Source of the DNA: Pseudomonadota bacterium
GTDB taxonomy: Bacteria > Pseudomonadota > Alphaproteobacteria > Caulobacterales > Caulobacteraceae
DNA length: 5,780 nucleotides
Reading direction: 5' to 3'
Assembly: GCA_023433655.1 (NCBI GenBank)
Contig: JAEYUE010000318.1
Coordinates: 1-5,780, forward strand
Part shown: in pieces, positions 1 to 5,577 of the stretch
Layout: each line of letters opens with the position of its first letter
How positions within the stretch are numbered: position 1 is the stretch's first letter
Made by a program: the position numbers and the translations under genes
The notes under the pieces: model-generated
What the model was told of the DNA's origin: nothing
What the model saw: the letters and a program-made list of their open reading frames with translations, nothing else
The model's database searches: none

Positions 1-729
1 GCCGCCAAGGGCGGTCGCGTGCTGTTCGTCGGCACCAAGCGCCAGGCCGCCGATCCGGTCGCCGAGGCGGCCCAGCGCTGCGCCCAATACTATATGAACA
101 ACCGCTGGCTCGGCGGCACCCTGACCAACTGGAAGACGGTCTCGGGCTCGATCGCCCGCCTGCGCGAACTGGACGGCCTGCTGGAGTCGGGCGGCGAAGG
201 CCGCGTCAAGCGCGAACTGCTCAGCCTGCAGCGCGAGCGCGACAAGCTGGAAGCCTCGCTGGGCGGCATCAAGGACATGGGCGGCATCCCCGACATCATG
301 TTCGTGATCGACACCAACAAGGAGGCCATCGCCATCCTTGAGGCCCGCAAGCTGAACATCCCGATCATCGCCATCCTCGACACCAACTCGGATCCGGACG
401 GCATCACCTATCCGATCCCGGGCAACGATGACGCCGCCCGCGCCATCCAGACCTACTGCGACCTGATCGCCGACGCCGTCCTCGACGGCCTGGCCGCCGG
501 CCAGTCGGCCGCCGGCGTCGACCTCGGCGCCTCGGTCAATCCGGAAGAGCCGATGCTGCGCGAGGCCAAGGTCGCCAAGGCTGAGCCCGAAGCCGCCCCG
601 GCCGGAACCGAAGCCGTCGCCGCCGAGATGGAGGCCGCCGCTGAAGCCCCGGCCGTCGCTGACGAAGCCGCCCAGGAAGCAACCTCGGAGGCCAACGACG
701 CCGTCGAAACCGAGCCGGCCCAGGTCTAA
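1..729 (+). CDS. rpsB: 30S ribosomal protein S2, 5'-truncated by the window edge
   Basis: Structural protein of the small ribosomal subunit, needed for assembly of bS1 onto the 30S. The reading frame is open from base 1 and ends at TAA 727-729, giving 242 residues. By comparison with E. coli S2 the first 60 or so residues lie outside the window. Conserved S2 blocks are clear: LFVGTKRQA (fragment residues 8-16), NNRWLGGTLTNWKTV (33-47), LGGIKDMGGIPD (87-98) and DTNSDPDGITYPIPGNDDA (127-145). From about fragment residue 185 the protein continues as a low-complexity Ala/Glu-rich acidic tail to the end. This makes it roughly 60 residues longer than E. coli S2. Such tails are common in alphaproteobacterial S2 proteins. 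It is followed by tsf in the same direction, the usual order. Promoter and start codon are not visible. Identification is firm. Confidence 0.98.
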   Translation, partial: AAKGGRVLFVGTKRQAADPVAEAAQRCAQYYMNNRWLGGTLTNWKTVSGSIARLRELDGLLESGGEGRVKRELLSLQRERDKLEASLGGIKDMGGIPDIMFVIDTNKEAIAILEARKLNIPIIAILDTNSDPDGITYPIPGNDDAARAIQTYCDLIADAVLDGLAAGQSAAGVDLGASVNPEEPMLREAKVAKAEPEAAPAGTEAVAAEMEAAAEAPAVADEAAQEATSEANDAVETEPAQV

Positions 730-765
730 GCGACCTCCGCCCTCCCCGACGGCGAACCGAATACG

Positions 766-791
766 CGGCCGGGCTCATTGGAGCCCGGCCG
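766..791 (+). promoter_or_regulatory. Perfect hairpin in the rpsB-tsf spacer (possible attenuator or processing site)
   Basis: Left arm CGGCCGGGCTC at 766-776 pairs perfectly with GAGCCCGGCCG at 781-791, with the 4-nt loop ATTG. The stem is 11 bp and very GC-rich. It is not followed by a T-tract (the next bases are TTCCCGCATACG), so it is not a canonical full-strength intrinsic terminator. It begins 36 nt after the rpsB stop and ends 19 nt before the tsf ribosome binding site. A partial terminator, an RNA processing site or an RNA-stabilising 3' end for rpsB are all possible. The structure is seen in the sequence; its function is inferred. Confidence 0.6.
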
Positions 792-810
792 TTCCCGCAT
801 ACGCATACCC

Positions 811-816
811 AAGGAG
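811..816 (+). promoter_or_regulatory. Ribosome binding site of tsf
   Basis: AAGGAG lies 9 nt upstream of ATG 826. This strong Shine-Dalgarno match fixes the tsf start there and rules out the in-frame upstream start at 778, which falls inside the spacer hairpin. Confidence 0.85.
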
Positions 817-825
817 AACCACCCC

Positions 826-1767
826 ATGGCCGAGATCACCGCCGCCCTCGTGATGGAACTGCGCGCCAAGTCCGGCGTCGGCATGATGGACTGCAAGAAG
901 GCGCTTCAGGAAACCGACGGCGACATCAACGCCGCCATCGACTGGCTGCGCGCCAAGGGCCTGTCCAAGGCCGCCAAGAAGGCGGACCGTGTCGCCGCCG
1001 AAGGCCTGGTCGCCGTCGCCTCGAAGGAAGTCGGGGCCGGCGAGATCGGCGCCGCCATCGAGTTCAACGCCGAGACCGACTTCGTCGCCCGCAACGAGCT
1101 GTTCCAGAACGCCGCCAAGCAGTTCGCCCAGCTGGGCCTCGAGCACGCCACCGTCGAGGGCCTGCACGGCGCTGAACTGGAGTCCGGCGTCACCGTCCAG
1201 GACGAGGTCACCCGCCTGATCGCCACCATCGGCGAGAACATGCAGCTGCGCCGCGCCGCCCGCCTGTCGGTCGACGAGGGCGTGGTCGCGTCCTACGTGC
1301 ACAACGCCGTCTCGCCGGGCGTCGGCCGCATCGGCGTGCTCGTCGCCCTGCACGGCGGCGGCGACAAGGCCGCCCTCCGCGAGCTGGGCCGCAAGATCGC
1401 CATGCACGTGGCGGCCACGGCGCCGCTGTCGCTGAACACCGACGACCTCGACCCGGCCGCCATCGAGAAGGAACGTCAGGTCCTGACCGAGAAGGCCCGC
1501 GAGGAAGGCCGCCCGGACAACATGATCGAGAAGATCGTCTCGGGTCAGATCGCCAAGTTCCAGAAGGACGTGGTGCTGACCAAGCAGCCGTTCGTCATGA
1601 ACCCGGATGTGACCATCGAGCAGCTGGTCGCCGACACCGGCAAGGAACTGGGCGCGCCCGGCCTGCACCTGGCCGGCTTCGTCCGCCTCGCCCTCGGCGA
1701 AGGCGTCGAGAAGGTCGAGGGCCCGGACTTCGCTTCGGAAGTCGCCTCGATGACGGGCGGAAACTGA
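826..1767 (+). CDS. tsf: Translation elongation factor Ts
   Basis: Cytoplasmic guanine-nucleotide exchange factor that releases GDP from EF-Tu so it can reload with GTP. The product is 313 aa, somewhat longer than the 283-aa E. coli protein. The N-terminal UBA-like three-helix domain spans about residues 1-50 (ITAALVMELRAKSGVGMMDC followed by KKAL). The hallmark TDFVARN motif is at 84-90; its Asp-Phe pair (D85, F86) corresponds to the residues that insert near the EF-Tu nucleotide site in the E. coli complex. The dimerisation-core and coiled-coil part follows at about 210-255 (EKERQVL through KFQKDVVLTKQPFVMNP). The C-terminus GEGVEKVEGPDFASEVA matches the family end. ATG 826 is chosen because of the AAGGAG 9 nt upstream and the family-typical N-terminus. 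It lies downstream of rpsB and is closed by a terminator, so the two probably form one transcription unit. Confidence 0.98.
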   Translation: MAEITAALVMELRAKSGVGMMDCKKALQETDGDINAAIDWLRAKGLSKAAKKADRVAAEGLVAVASKEVGAGEIGAAIEFNAETDFVARNELFQNAAKQFAQLGLEHATVEGLHGAELESGVTVQDEVTRLIATIGENMQLRRAARLSVDEGVVASYVHNAVSPGVGRIGVLVALHGGGDKAALRELGRKIAMHVAATAPLSLNTDDLDPAAIEKERQVLTEKAREEGRPDNMIEKIVSGQIAKFQKDVVLTKQPFVMNPDVTIEQLVADTGKELGAPGLHLAGFVRLALGEGVEKVEGPDFASEVASMTGGN

Positions 1768-1797
1768 TCGCTCCATCCCCCGGGATGAGCTGACACG

Positions 1798-1835
1798 AGG
1801 GGTCGGCGGCTTCGGTCGCCGACCCCTTTGTCTTT
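1798..1835 (+). terminator. Intrinsic terminator after tsf with UUCG tetraloop
   Basis: Bases 1798-1810 pair with 1815-1827 in a 13-bp stem with one G-T pair, around the loop TTCG at 1811-1814. The loop is closed by C1810-G1815, which makes the exceptionally stable cUUCGg tetraloop. The stem runs straight into the T-rich stretch TTTGTCTTT (1827-1835). It starts 31 nt after the tsf stop. This is a textbook Rho-independent terminator and should end the rpsB-tsf transcript. Confidence 0.92.
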
Positions 1836-1913
1836 CCGCTGTCCGCTTCGACGGAACGCCGGGCCTTGTTCGTTGCATCCCCGCCGGGCCAAATGGCCCC
1901 GGTTCCGATTCCC

Positions 1914-1919
1914 AGGGGG
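1914..1919 (+). promoter_or_regulatory. Ribosome binding site of the M28 peptidase gene
   Basis: AGGGGG lies 7 nt upstream of ATG 1927 and supports that start. A small hairpin, GGGCC-AAAT-GGCCC (1886-1899), sits 14 nt further upstream in the leader. No convincing -35/-10 promoter could be picked out in the 91 nt between the terminator and this start. Confidence 0.6.
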
Positions 1920-1926
1920 TCCCTAC

Positions 1927-3525
1927 ATGAAGCGCCTGTTCGCCGCCGTCTCCGTCGCCGCTGTCCTCGCCGCCGCGCCCGCCCTGGCCCAGGCCCCGGA
2001 CCTCGCGGCCGTCAACCGGATCTACGACCAGGGTTTCAATCACTCCGAGGTGATGCGCACCGCCGCCCACCTGACCGACCGCATCGGCGGCCGCATGACC
2101 AATTCGCCGCAGATGCGCGAGGCCGAGGCCTGGACCCAGCAGAAGTTCCGCGAATGGGGCCTGTCAAACGTCCGCGCCGAGGGCTTCGAGTTCGGCCGCG
2201 GCTGGTCGGTCGTCCGCTCCGACGTCCGCATGATCGAGCCGCGCCCGCTCGAGTTGCGCGCCATCCCGGTGGCCTGGACGCCCGGCACCAACGGCACGGT
2301 CAGCGGCGAGGTGGTGCTGGCCCCGATGAGCCGCGCCGCCGACTTCGACAAGTATCGCGGCAAGCTGGCCGGCAAGATCGTCATGATCTCCGAGGCCACC
2401 GACGCCGAGGATCCGACGACGCCCCAGTTCCGGCGCTGGACCGACGAGGAACTGGCGGGACGCACCTCCTACGTCCAGCCGAACCACGCTCCGGTGACGG
2501 TGACCGCGGACGGCGCGCGCGAGAGCTTCGCCCTGCAGATGGACCGGTTCCTCAAGGAGGAGGGGGCGCTTGGCTGGGTGCGCATGTCCTATCGCGACGG
2601 CGGTCTGCTTCACGGGGCCGGCTACACCTTCCAGGTCGGCTCGACCCCGACCCTGCCGGGCATGGAGCTGGCGGCCGAGGACTACCGCCGGCTGGCCCGC
2701 CTGTCCCGCGCCGGCGCCACGCCGAAGCTGGAGATGCTCAGCGAGGTCCGCTTCCACGACGAGGACGTCAACGCCTACAACGTGCTGGCCGACATTCCGG
2801 GGACCAGCCGCTCGGGCGAATACGTCATGGCGGGGGCCCACTTCGACAGCTGGGCCGCCGCCGACGGCGCGGTGGACAACGCCGCCGGCACGGCCGTGGT
2901 CATGGAGGCGGCGCGCATCCTCAGGGCGAGGAACGTGCGACCCAAACGCGCCATCCGCTTCGCCCTGTGGAACGGCGAGGAGCAGGGCCTGCATGGCTCC
3001 CTGGCCTACGTCGACCGCCACCTCGCCACCCGCGCGCCGCTGGGCGACCCGGAGCTCGACGCCCTGCCCAACGGCCGCACCTGGCGCGCCCGCTGGCCGG
3101 TCCAGCCGCGCGACGGCTACGACGACCTCGTCGCCTACTTCAACATCGACAACGGCTCGGGCCGTATCCGCGGCATCAGCGCCGAGGGCAACGTCGCCGC
3201 CGCCGCCGTGTTCGAGGAGTGGCTCAAGCCGTTCCACAGCCTCGGCGCCGACACCGTCTCGCTGCGGCCCTCGGGCGGCACCGACCACGTCTACATGCAG
3301 ACCGTGGGCGTGCCTGGCTTCCAGTTCATCCAGGACCCGCTCGACTACGGCAGCCGGCTGCACCACACCTCGATCGACAGCTACGATCACCTGAAGCCCG
3401 AGGACCTGCGCCAGGCCGCCGTCGTCCTGGCCGGCCTGCTGCTCGCCGCCGCCAACTCGGACGAGCCCCTGCCGCGCATGCCGCTGCCGACCCGCCCGAC
3501 GCCGACGGATCCGTTCGTGGACTAG
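1927..3525 (+). CDS. Secreted M28-family zinc metallopeptidase (carboxypeptidase Q-like) with PA-like domain
   Basis: Probable exported exopeptidase of 532 aa that removes residues from peptides in the periplasm or outside the cell; the exact substrate cannot be read from sequence. A Sec signal peptide is clear: MKRLF, a hydrophobic Ala/Val core, then ALA at 19-21, with likely cleavage before Q22. A PA-like insertion spans about 125-260 (YRGKLAGKIVMISEA at 143-157). The catalytic domain follows with the M28 residues: H305 and D307 (AGAHFDSW), D317 (DNAAGTA), the E351-E352 pair (NGEEQGLHG; E351 likely base, E352 ligand), D408 (FNIDNGSG) and H479 or H480 (LHHTSIDSYDHL). All expected zinc-site positions are present, so it should be active. 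It ends in a Pro-rich tail (PLPTRPTPTDPF). ATG 1927 is preferred over the in-frame ATG 1828 because that one lies in the terminator and would bury the signal peptide. A four-helix membrane protein gene follows after 9 nt. Confidence 0.9.
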   Translation: MKRLFAAVSVAAVLAAAPALAQAPDLAAVNRIYDQGFNHSEVMRTAAHLTDRIGGRMTNSPQMREAEAWTQQKFREWGLSNVRAEGFEFGRGWSVVRSDVRMIEPRPLELRAIPVAWTPGTNGTVSGEVVLAPMSRAADFDKYRGKLAGKIVMISEATDAEDPTTPQFRRWTDEELAGRTSYVQPNHAPVTVTADGARESFALQMDRFLKEEGALGWVRMSYRDGGLLHGAGYTFQVGSTPTLPGMELAAEDYRRLARLSRAGATPKLEMLSEVRFHDEDVNAYNVLADIPGTSRSGEYVMAGAHFDSWAAADGAVDNAAGTAVVMEAARILRARNVRPKRAIRFALWNGEEQGLHGSLAYVDRHLATRAPLGDPELDALPNGRTWRARWPVQPRDGYDDLVAYFNIDNGSGRIRGISAEGNVAAAAVFEEWLKPFHSLGADTVSLRPSGGTDHVYMQTVGVPGFQFIQDPLDYGSRLHHTSIDSYDHLKPEDLRQAAVVLAGLLLAAANSDEPLPRMPLPTRPTPTDPFVD

Positions 3526-3534
3526 ATCCGCGGC

Positions 3535-3942
3535 ATGGACAGGCTGGAGCGCATCCTGACGGCGCCGCTGATGATCATCAGCCAGCTGACGGACGCCTTC
3601 GGCCTGATCCTGCTGCTCGTGCCCGCGGCGCTCATCGTTTGGATCGTCGCCCGGCGCCCGGCCTGGGCGGCGGTCTGGCCGATGCTGCTGACCCCGCTGC
3701 CGTGGATCGTTCTGATCTTCTGGGCCGCGGCGAACTGGCGGGAAACCGCCCCGCAGACCGGATTTCACGCTGACAGGTGGGGATTGCTTATGCTGGGCGT
3801 CACGCTTGCCCTGAGCGTCTGGGCGGTCGTGAGGGCAAGCCGCGTGCGGTGGCCAGCGGCCGGACTCTGCGCGATCAACTTTGGCCTCGCCCTGATCGCC
3901 GCCCTGTTCGCGGTGATGATGACGACCGGCGCCTGGCTGTGA
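3535..3942 (+). CDS. Small four-helix integral membrane protein, function unknown
   Basis: This 135-aa protein is not recognised. It is strongly hydrophobic, with four likely transmembrane helices at about residues 20-39, 46-66, 82-100 and 108-130. These are separated by short basic turns such as ARRP (39-42) and RASRVRW (100-106), which suggests an inner-membrane location with those turns in the cytoplasm. There are no catalytic motifs. The gene starts 9 nt after the peptidase stop, and no clear Shine-Dalgarno sequence precedes ATG 3535, so translation is probably coupled to the peptidase gene. ATG 3571 (Met13) is a possible later start. Its stop is separated by one base from the stop of the convergent regulator gene. 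It is likely a real gene, given the coherent membrane topology and position; any functional link to the peptidase is inference from adjacency. Confidence 0.75.
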   Translation: MDRLERILTAPLMIISQLTDAFGLILLLVPAALIVWIVARRPAWAAVWPMLLTPLPWIVLIFWAAANWRETAPQTGFHADRWGLLMLGVTLALSVWAVVRASRVRWPAAGLCAINFGLALIAALFAVMMTTGAWL

Positions 3943-3943
3943 G

Positions 3944-5035
3944 CTAGACTTTCACGCCGGTCAGCTTCCGCGCCAGCATCATCGCCAGCACCACCCAGCC
4001 GCCGAACATCAGCCCCTCGAAGGCGCCGGTGGCCAACTGGCTGACGGGGCCGAAGCCGGCCTCTCCGAACACGGCGCCGATCTGGTCGAGGCTCAGCCGC
4101 GACTGCGGAAAGCGCTGGGCCAGCAGGTCGAGGCTGCCGCCCATCAGGCGTCCGCCCAGCAGGACGGCGGCCATCCCGGCCGCCGCCGTCGCCAGTCCGC
4201 CGGCGGCGAAGCTCGGGGTCAGCCGCACCGGTCCCGGCAGACAGCTGGCCAGCCAGGCCCCCAGTCCGACCGCGGCGCCGATCAGGGCGCCTTCCGCCGC
4301 CCCGGTGATCGCCCCCGGCGACTGCCCGAACAGCAGGTTGAAGGCGTCCAGGCCGATCAGCTTGCCCACGGCCCCGGTGACCAGTCCGCCCGTCGCGCCC
4401 CCGACGATGCTCCACAGCCAGCGGCGCGTCGGCGCGAAGGCCGCGGTCGCGACGCCGAAGCCGACCCCGGCCCCGGCGATCAGACCGAGCACGAGGCTGA
4501 GGCACACCAGGACGAGGAGGACCGACGCCGCCCCGATCCCCGCCTGCAGTGGCTCGGGGGCGGCGCCGAAGCCGTAGAACAGGCCGATGAACACCCCCGC
4601 TGCGCCGCCGCCGGCCATGCCGGCTCCGCCCTGGATGCCGAGATTCCGCCAGCCGGTGCGAGTCGCCTTCGCCGTGTCCACCTCCGGGGCGGGGAGGGGG
4701 GTGGGCCCCTGTTCCGTCCCGGTCTCCACCGGCGCGATGAAGCGGTAGCCGTGCTTGGGCACCGTCTCGATGAAGCGCGGCCGCCCGGCCTCGTCGCCCA
4801 GCTGCCGGCGCAGGGTGCGGATACACTGCGTCAGGGCCTCGTCGGTGACCGGCACACCGCGCCAGACCTCGTCCATGAAGCGGTCCTTGGTCACGAGCCG
4901 GCCGGGCTCGCGCACCAGCAGGGCGAGGGCGTCCAGATAGCGGCCGTTCAGCTCGACCGCGGCGCCGTCCCGCCGCAGCTGGCGATCCGCGACGTCGAGG
5001 GTGAAGCGTTCGAAGCGGAAGCGGCCGGGCGCCAT
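3944..5035 (-). CDS. Winged-helix transcriptional regulator fused to a polytopic Gly/Ala-rich membrane domain
   Basis: This 363-aa membrane-bound regulator has an OmpR/PhoB-type winged helix (Trans_reg_C, as in ToxR and CadC) at residues 5-103. Recognisable parts are the N-terminal strand region FERFTLDVADRQLRRDG, the segment LVTKDRFMDEVW (48-59), the recognition-helix region TDEALTQCIRTLRRQLGD (64-81) and the wing FIETVPKHGYRFIAPV (88-103). A Pro/Thr-rich linker (104-130) leads to a membrane part with about six or seven hydrophobic segments: near 134-158, 166-200 (one or two), 206-228, 242-265, 275-297 and 334-356. There is no phospho-acceptor receiver domain, so the signal is presumably sensed through the membrane part. 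ToxR and CadC relatives usually have a single span, so this architecture is less common. ATG 5035 is preferred because the winged helix begins right after it; a weak GAGGT lies about 11 nt upstream. The target genes are unknown; autoregulation or control of the divergent gene is possible. Confidence 0.85.
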   Translation of the reverse strand: MAPGRFRFERFTLDVADRQLRRDGAAVELNGRYLDALALLVREPGRLVTKDRFMDEVWRGVPVTDEALTQCIRTLRRQLGDEAGRPRFIETVPKHGYRFIAPVETGTEQGPTPLPAPEVDTAKATRTGWRNLGIQGGAGMAGGGAAGVFIGLFYGFGAAPEPLQAGIGAASVLLVLVCLSLVLGLIAGAGVGFGVATAAFAPTRRWLWSIVGGATGGLVTGAVGKLIGLDAFNLLFGQSPGAITGAAEGALIGAAVGLGAWLASCLPGPVRLTPSFAAGGLATAAAGMAAVLLGGRLMGGSLDLLAQRFPQSRLSLDQIGAVFGEAGFGPVSQLATGAFEGLMFGGWVVLAMMLARKLTGVKV

Positions 5036-5103
5036 TGTTCAGCAGGACCTCAGGAGTTGCTCATGCCGCTCACGTGCGCGCCGGGCAGGGTGGAGCCTCA
5101 CTC
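5036..5103. promoter_or_regulatory. Divergent intergenic region between the regulator and the 139-aa gene
   Basis: Only 68 bp separate the two divergent start codons, so promoters and 5' leaders for both directions must lie here or overlap the coding ends. No convincing -35/-10 pair is visible on either strand. The pentamer GCTCA occurs at 5059-5063 and again at 5068-5072, nine bases apart, and the palindrome CACGTG sits at 5071-5076. Direct repeats spaced about one helical turn suit winged-helix regulators of the OmpR class, but repeats this short can arise by chance. Confidence 0.35.
5092..5095 (+). promoter_or_regulatory. Ribosome binding site deciding the start at 5104
   Basis: GGAG ends 8 nt before ATG 5104. 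It favours that start over the in-frame TTG at 5035, which would overlap the start codon of the divergent regulator. Confidence 0.6.
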
Positions 5104-5523
5104 ATGGACGGGGTCAAGGCAATGGCCATTGCGGGGCGGATGGACGGGGCGTGGTGCAGGGGAGGCGCTCCGCTCGCCGGGACGGCCGCGGCTCCGGACG
5201 ACCTCCGCCTCGCCCGCCATGCGGTGATCCCCGAGACGCTCGGCGGCCGGACCTGGCGCGGCGCCCTGCTCAACCCGGGCGGCCGGCCCTGCGTCGACGT
5301 CCTGGTCCGCATCCGCTTTCATGACCGCGACAGCCGGCCCGTCGGCTCGCCGCTGGTCGCCCGGGCCCGCTGGCTGGAGCCGGGCGCCGTCCTGCATCTG
5401 CAGTCGCGCCTGCCGGACGCCGCCGTCGGTCTGCGCATCGAAAGCCTGCGCTGGGTCGGGGGCGGCCGCGCCGGCCGCCTCGAGCCGGGCCCGCCGCTGG
5501 CCTTCCGCGAGGGCGCGCGCTGA
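5104..5523 (+). CDS. Hypothetical protein, possible FxLYD/DUF3426-like beta-sandwich
   Basis: This 139-aa protein is not recognised with confidence. It has no signal peptide or membrane helix, so it is probably cytoplasmic. Residues of roughly 50-120 alternate in a way that suggests beta strands: TWRGALLNPGGRPCVDVLVR, then IRFHDRDSRPVGSP, then WLEPGAVLHLQSRLPD. This resembles the general pattern of FxLYD or DUF3426 domains (a modified 'N' turn after the first strand, a 'D..g.pv' hairpin, then a 'l.PG' turn). The resemblance is by eye and weak. The first 40 or so residues are Gly/Ala-rich and look disordered. It is transcribed away from the membrane regulator and towards mce, which starts 54 nt downstream, so it may share a transcript with mce. 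Codon use (strong third-position GC) fits a real gene in this frame. Confidence 0.7.
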   Translation: MDGVKAMAIAGRMDGAWCRGGAPLAGTAAAPDDLRLARHAVIPETLGGRTWRGALLNPGGRPCVDVLVRIRFHDRDSRPVGSPLVARARWLEPGAVLHLQSRLPDAAVGLRIESLRWVGGGRAGRLEPGPPLAFREGAR

Positions 5524-5577
5524 ACGCATCGTCGCGGCGGCCTTCTCCGGAGACGCCAGAACGGCTAAGTCCGCAGC

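Noticed and set aside
1828..1926. N-terminal extension of the peptidase from an upstream in-frame ATG
   Set aside because: That start directly follows the tsf terminator stem, has no supporting ribosome binding site, and would bury a clear Sec signal peptide behind 33 residues.
775..2070. 431-aa open frame on the minus strand opposite tsf
   Set aside because: It mirrors the tsf coding frame in a GC-rich genome where stop codons are rare in antisense. Its composition is Gly/Val/Asp/Leu-rich with no recognisable domain, and tsf on the other strand is certain.
2164..3768. 534-aa open frame on the minus strand opposite the peptidase
   Set aside because: Antisense shadow of a GC-rich gene; rich in Gly, Asp, Val and Arg, with no motif or plausible ribosome binding site.
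1866..3773. 635-aa open frame on the plus strand overlapping the peptidase gene
   Set aside because: Extremely Arg/Pro/Gly-rich translation typical of a shifted frame in GC-rich DNA. The peptidase frame over the same bases has a signal peptide and a complete M28 active site.
3765..4826. 353-aa open frame on the minus strand overlapping the regulator in another frame
   Set aside because: Arg/Gly-rich shifted-frame product; the regulator frame has a clear winged helix and coherent membrane spans.
5063..5227. Alternative ATG at 5063 with AGGAG upstream, encoding 54 aa
   Set aside because: The ribosome binding site is attractive, but the product is short, Arg/Gly/Pro-rich, overlaps the better-supported 139-aa frame and shows no domain.
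5544..5553. 10-bp palindrome TCTCCGGAGA upstream of mce
   Set aside because: A single short palindrome with no central loop or T-run; expected by chance in GC-rich sequence and not convincing as a terminator or operator.
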